A stretch of DNA of 64,000 bases, taken from assembly GCF_002217355.1 (NCBI RefSeq), contig NZ_MUHA01000003.1:62001-126000 (forward strand). The letters run 5' to 3'. The notes beneath the pieces are model-generated. The model searched no databases. It saw only the letters and a program-made list of their open reading frames with translations, and was not told the DNA's origin. The DNA is from Flavobacterium oncorhynchi (GTDB lineage Bacteria > Bacteroidota > Bacteroidia > Flavobacteriales > Flavobacteriaceae). The first letter of the stretch is position 1. Each line of letters starts with the position of its first letter. Below are positions 1-8,724 of this stretch, piece by piece. The translations under genes and the position numbers were made by a program.

Positions 1-184
1 TATATAAATTTGAAATCGTGTTTTCGATAAATTCGTCATGCAATTGTTGGAGCTTTTCGTCTGAATTCCAGTAATTTCTTATAATATTTAGTGCCTCTTC
101 TGGCGTTGAAAAATACTCTTTGGCAATCCAGTTTATTTTTTCCTTTTTGGATAATTTAGAAAATCCGGCAACAGCGTTGTTCAT
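1..184 (-). CDS. Partial CDS: N-terminus of probable HMG-CoA reductase
   Basis: Only the first 61 codons are inside the window and the gene continues off the left edge. The ATG is at 184-182. The visible residues (NNAVAGFSKLSKKEKINWIA and onward) resemble the N-terminus of bacterial class II hydroxymethylglutaryl-CoA reductases, which begin with a similar GF(S/Y)KLS segment. No catalytic motif falls inside the window, so the call rests on this resemblance and on my recollection that such a gene lies near this peptidase in flavobacteria. If right, the enzyme interconverts HMG-CoA and mevalonate in the cytoplasm. It is divergent from the peptidase gene, across a 180-bp AT-rich gap in which no clear promoter stood out. 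Confidence 0.5.
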   Translation of the reverse strand, partial: MNNAVAGFSKLSKKEKINWIAKEYFSTPEEALNIIRNYWNSDEKLQQLHDEFIENTISNLY

Positions 185-364
185 TCTCAGTATATTAAAT
201 AATATTGTTGCGGCAAAGATACTATTTTAAGAGTTTTGTTTGCAATGTATTTCAAACATGAAAATACGCAATCGTTATTTTTTTTAACATTTAACACTTA
301 AAATGTGTATTATGTTTATTTTTTTTACTAAAATTGGGCTCTTTTTATATTTAAAATAATTCTG

Positions 365-2536
365 ATGAATACAAGTAAAATTACTGTTGTGCTTTTGTTA
401 ATAGTTGCGACAGTTTTTGGGCAGCAAAAGATAACGGTTGAAAACATCTACGGCGGGGCATTTCGGGCAAAAGGAATGGATGCATTGCAATCTTTAAAAA
501 ACACAAACCAATATACGGTTTTAAATGTTGACCAAGCCAGCAGGAGTATGCAGATCGATTTATATGACTTTGCAACTCTAAAAAAAGTATCAAACTTAAT
601 AGATACTAAAAGCTACGCAGCACTTTCAGACGGGATTGACAGCTATACCTTCGATGCTTCAGAAAAAAAGATTTTAATTGCCTGCAATTCTAAAAAAATC
701 TTCCGTCACTCTTTTACAGCAGATTATTTTTTATATGATATTGCTTCTAAATCACTGACAAAACTTGTCGATTTTCAAATTCAAGAGCCAACTTTTTCTC
801 CTGATGGAACTAAGATTGCTTATGCGAAAGAAAACAATTTATACGTTTACGACTTAGCATCAAAAAAATCTACAGCGATAACTACTGATGGAAAGAAAAA
901 TGCAATTATAAACGGTATCACTGACTGGGTTTATGAAGAGGAGTTCTCTTTTGTACGCGCATTTGACTGGAGTAAAGACAGTAAAAAAATAGCTTATATT
1001 CGTTTTGACGAAAGTCAGGTTCCTGAGTTTTCGATGTCTATTTTTCAAAAAGATTTGTATCCAACGGTTGAAACGTTTAAATACCCTAAAGCTGGAGAAA
1101 AAAATTCAGTAGTTTCATTACATATTTATGATGCTGCAGGAAATACTTCTAAAAAAGTTGATTTAGGAAATTACAATGACTTTTATATTGCAAGATTACA
1201 ATGGACAAATGATAATAATACATTATCAGCTCAGGTTTTAAACCGTCACCAAAGTAATCTTGATTTGTTATTTGTTGACGGAACAACTGCTGCTGCAAAA
1301 GTGGTTTTAAATGAAAAAGACAAAGCTTACGTTGATGTTACAGATAACTTAACATTCTTAAAAGATAATAGTTTTATCTGGACAAGCGAAAAAGATGGTT
1401 TCAATCATATTTATCTTTATGATAAAACAGGGAAACTTAAAAATCAGGTTACAAAAGGAAACTGGGAAGTGGTTTCATACTACGGTTTCGACGAAAAAAC
1501 AAAAACTATTTTCTACCAATCTACAGAAAATGGTTCTATCAATAGAGATGTTTACAGAATTGGTTTAGACGGAAAAAGCAAAACTCGTTTAACTTCTAAA
1601 GTTGGAACAAGTGCAGCGACATTTAGTCCTAACTTCCAATTTTTTATTAATACTTATTCTAGCGCTTCTCAACCAACAACTTATACTTTAAATGAGGCTA
1701 AAGCTGGAAAAGAAATTCAAGTAATAGAAAACAATCAAGCACTTGCAGATAAATTGAAAGCATATAATCTTCCTGCAAAAGAATTTTTTGTTTTAAAAAC
1801 AGCTAAAGGAAATGAATTGAACGCATGGATTATGAAGCCGAAAGATTTTGATGCTTCAAAAAAATATCCAGTTTTCATGTACCAATATTCTGGTCCAGGA
1901 TCGCAGCAAGTAAATAATGATTGGAACAATTCTGATGATTATTGGTTTGCTTCTTTAACACAACAAGGATACATTGTAGCTTGTGTTGATGGTAGAGGAA
2001 CTGGTTTTAAAGGTGCCGATTTCAAAAAAGTGACTCAAAAGGAATTAGGAAAATACGAAGTTGAAGATCAAATTGATGCTGCAAAAGTAATTGGAGCTTA
2101 TCCTTATGTTGATGCTTCAAGAATTGGAATCTTTGGGTGGAGCTATGGTGGATTTATGGCTTCGAACTGTATTTTTCAAGGAAATGATGTGTTTAAAATG
2201 GCAATCGCTGTTGCGCCGGTTACAAACTGGAGATTTTATGACAGCGTTTATACAGAAAGATACATGCAGACTCCACAGGAAAATGCGAGTGGATACGATC
2301 AAAACTCTCCAATAAACCATGTTGATAAATTAAAAGGTAAGTTTTTATTGATTCACGGATCTGCTGATGACAACGTTCATGTTCAAAACTCTATGCAAAT
2401 GATGGAAGCGTTGATTCAAGCAAACAAACAGTTTGATTCTCAGATTTATCCTGACAAAAACCATGGTATTTATGGCGGGAAAACCAGAATTCAGCTTTAT
2501 AATAAAATGACTAACTTTATCAAAGAAAATTTATAA
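365..2536 (+). CDS. Dipeptidyl peptidase IV (S9B prolyl oligopeptidase family), exported
   Basis: A serine exopeptidase that removes X-Pro (or X-Ala) dipeptides from peptide N-termini. Residues 1-20 form a signal peptide, so it acts in the periplasm or outside. Residues of about 40-480 form the beta-propeller and carry the double-Glu signature (DWVYEEEF) that binds the substrate amino terminus. The C-terminal alpha/beta-hydrolase domain shows the nucleophile in GWSYGG (Ser593), an acid in HGSADDN (Asp668/669) and His700 in KNHG. The 723-residue length is normal for the family. The start is the only ATG that gives a complete signal peptide. The next gene, a peptide transporter, begins 28 bp downstream, which suggests coupled peptide hydrolysis and uptake. 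Confidence 0.95.
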   Translation: MNTSKITVVLLLIVATVFGQQKITVENIYGGAFRAKGMDALQSLKNTNQYTVLNVDQASRSMQIDLYDFATLKKVSNLIDTKSYAALSDGIDSYTFDASEKKILIACNSKKIFRHSFTADYFLYDIASKSLTKLVDFQIQEPTFSPDGTKIAYAKENNLYVYDLASKKSTAITTDGKKNAIINGITDWVYEEEFSFVRAFDWSKDSKKIAYIRFDESQVPEFSMSIFQKDLYPTVETFKYPKAGEKNSVVSLHIYDAAGNTSKKVDLGNYNDFYIARLQWTNDNNTLSAQVLNRHQSNLDLLFVDGTTAAAKVVLNEKDKAYVDVTDNLTFLKDNSFIWTSEKDGFNHIYLYDKTGKLKNQVTKGNWEVVSYYGFDEKTKTIFYQSTENGSINRDVYRIGLDGKSKTRLTSKVGTSAATFSPNFQFFINTYSSASQPTTYTLNEAKAGKEIQVIENNQALADKLKAYNLPAKEFFVLKTAKGNELNAWIMKPKDFDASKKYPVFMYQYSGPGSQQVNNDWNNSDDYWFASLTQQGYIVACVDGRGTGFKGADFKKVTQKELGKYEVEDQIDAAKVIGAYPYVDASRIGIFGWSYGGFMASNCIFQGNDVFKMAIAVAPVTNWRFYDSVYTERYMQTPQENASGYDQNSPINHVDKLKGKFLLIHGSADDNVHVQNSMQMMEALIQANKQFDSQIYPDKNHGIYGGKTRIQLYNKMTNFIKENL

Positions 2537-2564
2537 TCTAAAAATATATTAACCTAAAATAATA

Positions 2565-4283
2565 ATGAATAATATGGGAGAAACTCAAGTAAAAACTGCG
2601 CATCCAAAAGGTCTTTGGGTATTATTTGGAACAGAGATGTGGGAGCGATTCAATTTTTATGGAATGCGAGCTATTTTAACGTTATTCATGGTAAACGCTT
2701 TAATGCTAGGGGAGTCAAATGCCTCAATTATTTATGGCGGCTTTTTAGCACTATGTTATTTAACTCCGCTTTTAGGTGGATTTATTGCTGATAAATATTT
2801 AGGAAACCGAGCATGTATTATATTAGGAGGTACATTAATGGCTGTAGGGCAGTTTTGTTTGTTTTATAGTGCTACAATTTATGATACTACTTTAGGTTTT
2901 TCAAAAACGATTTTTTGGTTGGGCTTGTTTGTTATTATATTTGGGAATGGTTTTTTTAAACCTAATATATCTTCTATGGTTGGAAGTTTGTATCCACCAC
3001 AAGAAAAAACAAAATTAGATTCAGCATTTACTATTTTTTACATGGGAATTAATATTGGGGCATTATTAAGTCAATATTTTGTTCCATTGATTGCAGATGT
3101 TAAAGTAAATGGAGTTCAAGATCCTAACGTTTTTAAATGGGGTTATTTGATGGCTGGTATAGCAATGGTTTTAGGAACTATAATTTTTATTTTTCTTAAA
3201 GATAAACATGTAATTTCTCCAGACGGAAGTCCAATAGGTACAAAGCCAAATAGAAATAACACTACAGGAGAGGTGTTAGATCAAGCTAAATTCGCAGGTA
3301 AATCTATTGCATTTGTTACTGCTTTATTTTTTGTTTTGTTTTTTATTTTTAGATACCTATTAGTTGGTGAATTTGGATTTACCAATTTTGAGATTGGGAC
3401 TCTTGTAAAAGGAATAATATATCCAATTATATATGGTGCAGGAATTTCATTGGCTGTTTTAATTTTGTTAGACTCGACTCTTACTAAAGTTGAAACGCAA
3501 AGAATTTTAGTGATTTATATTATTTCATTTTTTATTATTTTCTTTTGGGCAGCATTTGAACAAGCTGGTTCTTCGTTAACATTTATTGCTTCAAATCAAA
3601 CTGATAGAAACATAATGTTTGGTTGGGAAATGCCAGCTTCTATGGTTCAAATATTTAATGGTATTTGTATTGTTTTATTAGCAGTGCCATTTAGTATTCT
3701 ATGGGATAAATTGAGAGCTTCTAATAGAGAGCCTATTTCACCTATGAAGCAAGCTTTAGGTTTAGCAATTATTTCATTAAGTTATTTTATTATTGCGCAT
3801 AACGTAAAAGATATTGGAAACACGGGATTACTAGCTATTAAGTGGTTGATTTTGTTGTATTTTATTCAATCATGTGCAGAGTTATGTCTATCGCCTATCG
3901 GACTTTCGTTGGTTGGTAAACTTGCTCCTAGACGATTTGCGTCATTATTATATGGGGTTTTCTTTATTTCAAATGCGGCAGGTTATGCGTTAGCGGGTAC
4001 ATTGGGGGCATTGATTCCTGCAACTGGAGATAAGTTCAATAAAGCAAAAGAATTGGGGATAGATTTACAGGCTGTTTTAGATAAAACAGTTGTGCCTACA
4101 GCAGAACAATTACAATTATTGGACAAAAATCAAATTATGAATCATAATCCTGTTTTTGCAGGATTCGAAATCCATAATTTATATGAGTTTTTTATGGTGT
4201 TTGTTGTTCTTACTGGAATTGCAGCAATCATATTATTTGCATTGACTCCATTTTTGAAGAAAATGATGCACGGTGTTAGATAA
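2565..4283 (+). CDS. POT/PTR2 family proton-coupled oligopeptide transporter (first of three)
   Basis: An inner-membrane MFS carrier that couples di- or tripeptide uptake to protons. The N-terminus has the POT proton-relay motif ExxER (EMWERFNFYG), followed by the family signature around GNGFFKPNISSMVG. There are 12 or more hydrophobic helices over 572 residues. TM7 keeps the conserved acid (Glu332, in FEQAGSSL) that in characterised POTs takes part in peptide and proton binding. A roughly 60-residue loop precedes the last helix. The gene lies just downstream of the DPP IV gene and is followed by a terminator-like hairpin before the second POT gene. ATG 2565 is used; ATG 2574 is possible. Confidence 0.93.
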   Translation: MNNMGETQVKTAHPKGLWVLFGTEMWERFNFYGMRAILTLFMVNALMLGESNASIIYGGFLALCYLTPLLGGFIADKYLGNRACIILGGTLMAVGQFCLFYSATIYDTTLGFSKTIFWLGLFVIIFGNGFFKPNISSMVGSLYPPQEKTKLDSAFTIFYMGINIGALLSQYFVPLIADVKVNGVQDPNVFKWGYLMAGIAMVLGTIIFIFLKDKHVISPDGSPIGTKPNRNNTTGEVLDQAKFAGKSIAFVTALFFVLFFIFRYLLVGEFGFTNFEIGTLVKGIIYPIIYGAGISLAVLILLDSTLTKVETQRILVIYIISFFIIFFWAAFEQAGSSLTFIASNQTDRNIMFGWEMPASMVQIFNGICIVLLAVPFSILWDKLRASNREPISPMKQALGLAIISLSYFIIAHNVKDIGNTGLLAIKWLILLYFIQSCAELCLSPIGLSLVGKLAPRRFASLLYGVFFISNAAGYALAGTLGALIPATGDKFNKAKELGIDLQAVLDKTVVPTAEQLQLLDKNQIMNHNPVFAGFEIHNLYEFFMVFVVLTGIAAIILFALTPFLKKMMHGVR

Positions 4284-4309
4284 TTAATCAAAATAATATA
4301 TAAAAAATT

Positions 4310-4341
4310 ACCTACAGGTTTAGGCTTGTAGGTATTTTTAA
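4310..4341 (+). terminator. Hairpin with T-rich tail between POT 1 and POT 2
   Basis: A 7-bp perfect stem (ACCTACA with TGTAGGT, extendable by G-U pairs) with a 10-nt loop is followed by ATTTTTAATTTT. It can act as an intrinsic terminator or attenuator and would make the second and third transporter genes partly independent of the DPP IV/POT 1 transcript. Confidence 0.55.
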
Positions 4342-4360
4342 TTTTAAAGAGTTTTTAAGT

Positions 4361-6019
4361 ATGTGGAATAAGCACCCAAAAGCATTGCCTTATTTGTTTT
4401 TATCTGAAATGTGGGAACGTTTCGGTTATTATTTAATGATTGGAATTTTTACTTTATATCTTAAAGATGTAGAGAGTGGTTTTGCTATGACCGAAAAAGA
4501 GGCTTCTGATTTGTACGGAACCTTTATTGCATTAGTTTTTCTTACTCCTTTTATTGGCGGCTTAGTTGCTGATCGATATTTAGGATATAAAAAGTCTATT
4601 GTTTTTGGCGGAATTTTAATGGGTATTGGTTACTTCTTAATGGGAGTGCATGATATTACGGTACTTTATATAGCGATGACTTTGGTAATTATTGGGAATG
4701 GTTTTTTCAAACCCAATATTTCTACGTTGTTAGGAAGTTTTTATACCAATGAAGAATATAAGGATAAAAAGGACGAAGGCTACAATATTTTCTATATGGG
4801 AATTAATGTTGGGGCTTTTATTTGTAATTTCTTTGGTGCCGCTTTGCAGATTCTTTTAGGCTGGCATTGGGCTTTTATGGCTGCAGGTGTTGGTATGTTT
4901 ATAGGTGTAATTGTGTTTTTATTAGGAACCAAACATTACGTAGGACACGATCAGAAAAAAGGCGTGCAGGAAGGTGACATGCCATTTTATAAAATTATAC
5001 TTTTTATTTTATTGCCGTCATTTGTTTTTGGTGCAATCGGTTGGTTGATAAAAGGAGTTGCATCAGAGACTAATTTAGATAGTGCAATCTTTGGTTCGGA
5101 CAGTACAGATGCCTTTATTTTTGCTTGTATTCCAATCGTTTTGTTTTATGGATCGCTTTATGTTAGAGCCAAAGCAGAAGACAAACGTTCAATAGGAGCT
5201 TTATTGGCTATTTTTGGAGTAGTGATTTTATTTTGGGGTGTTTTTAAACTTAATGGTTCAGCACTTACTACTTGGGCAGATCGTTATACAGATCGAGAAG
5301 TAACTGGAACAGCTGGTCAGGTTGTTGGTAAAATCAAATTAGCAAAAGAAGTAGAGTATAAAAAAGAATCAACAGAGCTTTATGATGACCAGTTTCGTTT
5401 ACAAAAGGTAAATGGAGTTGTTCAAAAAGAAGAGAATTATCCTTTGTATTTTAGAAATGTCGCTCCAGAAAAATTACCTGCCGAAGGTAGTAAAGTGCAT
5501 CTTTGGGCTACAAACTTAAGCCAGTCTATCAATCCGGGCTGGGTAATTATATTGACACCTTTGGTTGTTGCATTCTTTTCTTTTTTAAGAGCGAGAAAAA
5601 AAGAACCTTCAACACCTACAAAAATTGCTTTTGGATTGTTAATTTCGGCCTTGTCTGTTTTGGTTATGATAGCTGCTGTAAAAATTGGCGGCAACGGAAC
5701 AGAGAAAGTCAGCGTTTGGTGGTTAGTGGCAAATTACGGTATCATCACAATTGGTGAACTGTTTTTAAGCCCTATGGGATTATCTGTAGTTTCTAAATTA
5801 AGTCCAGTTAATATTACTTCATTAATGATGGGAGGTTGGTTTTTATCAACTTCAATAGGAAATAAGTTGAGCGGTGTTTTGGCAAGTATGTGGGATACCT
5901 ATGATAATAAAGTAAACTTTTTTTGGGTTAATTTTGCGTTGCTGATGTTTGCGACTGTGCTGATGTTTGCTTTAGTAAAACAGCTTAACAAGGTGATGAA
6001 AGAAAGAGGAATCAATTAA
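4361..6019 (+). CDS. POT/PTR2 family transporter with altered TM7 and large inserted loop (second of three)
   Basis: A member of the same carrier family as its two neighbours: it has the ExxER motif (EMWERFGYYL), GNGFFKPNISTLLG and about 12-14 membrane helices over 552 residues. It differs in two ways. The TM7 acid is replaced by Lys296 (FWGVFKLNGSALTTW). About 85 hydrophilic residues (roughly 305-388) are inserted between TM7 and the next helix. The inserted part is rich in Lys, Glu and Gln and has no cysteine. Substrate range or coupling may therefore differ from those of the two neighbours. It starts 78 bp after the first POT gene, beyond a hairpin, and 14 bp before the third, with which it is probably co-transcribed. 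Confidence 0.92.
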   Translation: MWNKHPKALPYLFLSEMWERFGYYLMIGIFTLYLKDVESGFAMTEKEASDLYGTFIALVFLTPFIGGLVADRYLGYKKSIVFGGILMGIGYFLMGVHDITVLYIAMTLVIIGNGFFKPNISTLLGSFYTNEEYKDKKDEGYNIFYMGINVGAFICNFFGAALQILLGWHWAFMAAGVGMFIGVIVFLLGTKHYVGHDQKKGVQEGDMPFYKIILFILLPSFVFGAIGWLIKGVASETNLDSAIFGSDSTDAFIFACIPIVLFYGSLYVRAKAEDKRSIGALLAIFGVVILFWGVFKLNGSALTTWADRYTDREVTGTAGQVVGKIKLAKEVEYKKESTELYDDQFRLQKVNGVVQKEENYPLYFRNVAPEKLPAEGSKVHLWATNLSQSINPGWVIILTPLVVAFFSFLRARKKEPSTPTKIAFGLLISALSVLVMIAAVKIGGNGTEKVSVWWLVANYGIITIGELFLSPMGLSVVSKLSPVNITSLMMGGWFLSTSIGNKLSGVLASMWDTYDNKVNFFWVNFALLMFATVLMFALVKQLNKVMKERGIN

Positions 6020-6033
6020 TTATAAATAAATAA

Positions 6034-7518
6034 ATGGAACAGAAGATTACTTTAGAGGAAATTCAAAATTTTAAAGGCAATTATCCAAAGCAATTGTGGT
6101 ACTTGTTTTTTGTCGAAATGTGGGAGCGTTTTTGCTTTTACGGAATGCGGGGGGTTCTTGTTATTTTTATGGTAGATCAGCTTTTTTTGAAAGAAGATCA
6201 CGCTAGTTTACAATACGGTGCAATTCAAGCTTTTGTATATGCATTTACTTTTATTGGAGGTATCTTCGCTGATAAAGTTTTAGGATTTAAAAAATCATTA
6301 TTTTTTGGAGGAATTGTTATGATTCTTGGAAATCTTTTGATTGCTGTTTCGCCTCACGATTTCTTTTACTATGGTATTGCATTTTCTATTATTGGAACAG
6401 GTTTTTTTAAACCAAATGTTTCATCAATGGTTGGAGAATTGTATCACGAAAGTGACGGACGTAGAGATGCTGGTTACGGAATGTTTTATGCCGGAATCAA
6501 TGTAGGAGGCCTTTTTGGAGGTGCTTTATGTGTTTATTTAGGTAAATATTATTCTTGGCAGTTATGCTTTTTGTCAGCCGCAATAGTAATGTTTTTAGGT
6601 TTAATTACATTTTTGTTTACTAAGAAATATTTAGGGCCGATTGGAGATTCTCCATTGTTGAATTTAGAGCCTGGTAAAAGACGAATTCGCGAAATAGCAG
6701 TATATGCTTTATCAATTTTAAGTTTACCATTTATTTTTATAATGGTAAAAAATACTGACTATACAGATTATTTCATGTATACAATTGGTATCGTTGCGGT
6801 TTTGTATTTTGTATATGAATTGTTTAAACTTGGAGATGTGAAAATGCAAAAGAAACTCTTCGCAGCTTTCTTATTTGTGTTTTTCTATTTCTTGTTTAAC
6901 TCAATTTATGAACAAAGCGGTGGTTCATTATCTCTTTTTGCGAAAGATAACTTGAATAATAAATTGTTGTTTTTTAATATTGACCCAAATGTTGTCAATA
7001 ATAGTTCGAATACCTTTTTTGTAGTTGTTCTAAGTCCTATTATTGGATTGTTGTGGATTTGGTTGGGAAAACGAAAAATAGAGCCAAATACATTAATTAA
7101 ATTTGGAATCGGATTTTTGTTTCTGGCAGCCTCTTTCTATATCTTCTATCTTACTAGATTTTTTGCTGATTCAAAAGGTATAGCGTCACTAAACGTGTTT
7201 ACGTTAGCTTATTTAGTGACAACAATCGGAGAGCTTTGTTTAGGGCCTATTGGAATGTCGATTATTACAAAATTGTCTCCAAAAAGATTGTTTGGGATGA
7301 TGATGGGATTGTGGTTTTTGGCTAGTGCTTTTGGACAGCTGGCGGCAGGAAAATTAGGAGCCGAGATTTCAAGATCAAATACAGGAGATACTTTAGTTTC
7401 TAAATTACAGTCTTACACTGAGGGTTACTATCAATTGGCAATTTATTCGCTAATTGCAGGTGTTATTTTGATTGCTATTTCTCCAATAATTAGAAAATTA
7501 ATGCAAGAAGTTAAATAG
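6034..7518 (+). CDS. POT/PTR2 family proton-coupled oligopeptide transporter (third of three)
   Basis: A 494-residue inner-membrane carrier with ExxER (EMWERFCFYG), the signature GTGFFKPNVSSMVG and the conserved TM7 acid (Glu293, in YEQSGGSL). It is more compact than the other two and lacks the insertion of the second. By family it should import di- or tripeptides with protons. It follows the second POT gene by 14 bp, so the two are likely translated from one mRNA. It is closer in motif content to the first transporter than to its immediate upstream neighbour. Confidence 0.93.
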   Translation: MEQKITLEEIQNFKGNYPKQLWYLFFVEMWERFCFYGMRGVLVIFMVDQLFLKEDHASLQYGAIQAFVYAFTFIGGIFADKVLGFKKSLFFGGIVMILGNLLIAVSPHDFFYYGIAFSIIGTGFFKPNVSSMVGELYHESDGRRDAGYGMFYAGINVGGLFGGALCVYLGKYYSWQLCFLSAAIVMFLGLITFLFTKKYLGPIGDSPLLNLEPGKRRIREIAVYALSILSLPFIFIMVKNTDYTDYFMYTIGIVAVLYFVYELFKLGDVKMQKKLFAAFLFVFFYFLFNSIYEQSGGSLSLFAKDNLNNKLLFFNIDPNVVNNSSNTFFVVVLSPIIGLLWIWLGKRKIEPNTLIKFGIGFLFLAASFYIFYLTRFFADSKGIASLNVFTLAYLVTTIGELCLGPIGMSIITKLSPKRLFGMMMGLWFLASAFGQLAAGKLGAEISRSNTGDTLVSKLQSYTEGYYQLAIYSLIAGVILIAISPIIRKLMQEVK

Positions 7519-7541
7519 TTAATTATTATTGACTTTTTGAT

Positions 7542-7549
7542 TAAATTTG
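7542..7549 (+). promoter_or_regulatory. Candidate -7 element (TAAATTTG)
   Basis: This is an exact match to the Bacteroidota -7 consensus TAnnTTTG, 17 bp before the ATG of the thioredoxin-like gene. No well-spaced -33 TTTG was found, so support is moderate. Confidence 0.35.
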
Positions 7550-7566
7550 TCAAAAAATAAAAGAAC

Positions 7567-8034
7567 ATGAAAAAGATATTCTTAATAACATTGTTTTTAA
7601 TTGGTGCATTTACAACTCAAGCCCAAGAGCTAAAATGGTATACAGATGTTAAAGAGGCAATTACTATAAGTAATAAAGAAAAGAAACCAATGTTGATGTT
7701 CTTTACCGGCAGTGATTGGTGCGGATGGTGTATTCGTTTACAAAACGAAGTGTTGAAAACTGCAGAGTTTAAAAAATGGGCAGTTGATAACGTTGTTTTG
7801 GTGGAACTTGATTACCCAAGAAGCGTTCCTCAAACACCTGAGTTAAAAAATCAGAACAATGAATTACAGCAGGCTTTTGGAATTCAAGGATTTCCTACCG
7901 TATTTTTTACCAGCGCAGAATCTAAAGACGGGAAAGTTAATTTTAAAGGTCTTGGAAAAACAGGTTATGTGGCAGGCGGGCCTTCGGCTTGGTTAACTGT
8001 GGCGGAAGAGATTGTTCATCCTAAAAAGTCATAA
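7567..8034 (+). CDS. Exported thioredoxin-like disulfide protein (CGWC)
   Basis: A 155-residue thioredoxin-fold protein of the thioredoxin_7/DUF255-like type. Residues 1-19 are a signal peptide ending in AQA, so it is periplasmic. The redox motif is CGWC (Cys52, Cys55) after FFTGSDW, and the cis-proline loop is GFPTV (Pro110). By fold it should reduce or isomerise disulfides in exported proteins; its partner is unknown. It is preceded by a good -7 element and followed by a strong palindromic terminator, so it is probably a single-gene unit. A diverged copy without the CxxC lies 218 bp downstream. Confidence 0.88.
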   Translation: MKKIFLITLFLIGAFTTQAQELKWYTDVKEAITISNKEKKPMLMFFTGSDWCGWCIRLQNEVLKTAEFKKWAVDNVVLVELDYPRSVPQTPELKNQNNELQQAFGIQGFPTVFFTSAESKDGKVNFKGLGKTGYVAGGPSAWLTVAEEIVHPKKS

Positions 8035-8061
8035 AAAGAGAAAATCGATTTCTATAAATAT

Positions 8062-8093
8062 AAACTCCTTACAGTACTGTAAGGAGTTTTTTT
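8062..8093 (+). terminator. Strong intrinsic terminator after the thioredoxin-like gene
   Basis: A perfect 28-nt palindrome (two 14-nt arms, AAACTCCTTACAGT and its complement) is followed directly by a T run. It separates the two thioredoxin-like paralogues. Confidence 0.85.
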
Positions 8094-8186
8094 ATACGTA
8101 AGAAAAAGATCTTCATTTTAGGAGTAATTAGTGGTTTGATGTTTAAACATCGATTAAAAAACATATAATGTATTTTTTGTGTTTAT

Positions 8187-8194
8187 TAAATTTG
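8187..8194 (+). promoter_or_regulatory. Candidate -7 element (TAAATTTG)
   Basis: Exact match to TAnnTTTG, about 58 bp upstream of the second thioredoxin-like gene. No clear -33 element is present. Confidence 0.3.
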
Positions 8195-8252
8195 GATAAT
8201 TAAAATATTATGTTAATTTCGTCACGCTATACTAACCAAAAACCAATCTACT

Positions 8253-8705
8253 ATGACTAAAAAATTACTTATCCTACTATTTTTTTTAGGTTCATTTTTT
8301 ATGCAGGCGCAAAATCTCGCTTGGCGGACAAACATGACAGATGCCATTGCAATCAGCAATGAACAAAAAAAACCAATGTTAATTTTATTCACTGGTGCAG
8401 GTGTACCAGAAAATTTACAAAATGAAATTTTTAAAACCCCAGATTTTGCTGTTTGGTCTCGAGATAATGTCGTTTTGGTAAAACTAGACCTATCAGATTC
8501 TTCAGCTTCAGCTACTGATAAAGAGCAAAATATTAAACTGAAAAATGCTTTTGGCGTTGAAGATCTTCCTGAAGTTTGCTATGCAATAGCCTCAATAAGA
8601 AAAAATAAAACAACTTTTAGTGCTTTAGGCAAGATTGCTTACAAGCCCGGCGGTGCAAAAGCATGGATCGCTGAATCTAATAATATTTTGCACCCAAGTG
8701 AATAG
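8253..8705 (+). CDS. Exported thioredoxin-fold protein lacking the CxxC active site
   Basis: A 150-residue paralogue of the gene at 7567. The two share the signal peptide pattern, the segment ISN-x-x-KKPML, LQNE, DNVVLV and the C-terminal GG-x-x-AW...HP. Where the first copy has SDWCGWCIRLQNEV, this one has AGVPENLQNEI, so the redox loop is shortened by three residues and both cysteines are gone. The cis-Pro position (LPEV, Pro106) is kept, and the only cysteine left is Cys109 just after it. The reading frame is intact and the gene has its own candidate promoter, so it looks like a maintained non-redox derivative (binding or chaperone-like role inferred) rather than a pseudogene. Confidence 0.8.
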   Translation: MTKKLLILLFFLGSFFMQAQNLAWRTNMTDAIAISNEQKKPMLILFTGAGVPENLQNEIFKTPDFAVWSRDNVVLVKLDLSDSSASATDKEQNIKLKNAFGVEDLPEVCYAIASIRKNKTTFSALGKIAYKPGGAKAWIAESNNILHPSE

Positions 8706-8724
8706 TGAATTTAATTAAGTTTTC

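Noticed and set aside
2091..2320. Short frames on both strands within the DPP IV catalytic domain
   Set aside because: They overlap the GWSYGG region of a clear family member and show no start context.
5503..5757. Alternate-frame segment inside the second POT gene that might mean a frameshift
   Set aside because: The main frame continues through all expected helices to a normal stop, so no frameshift is needed.
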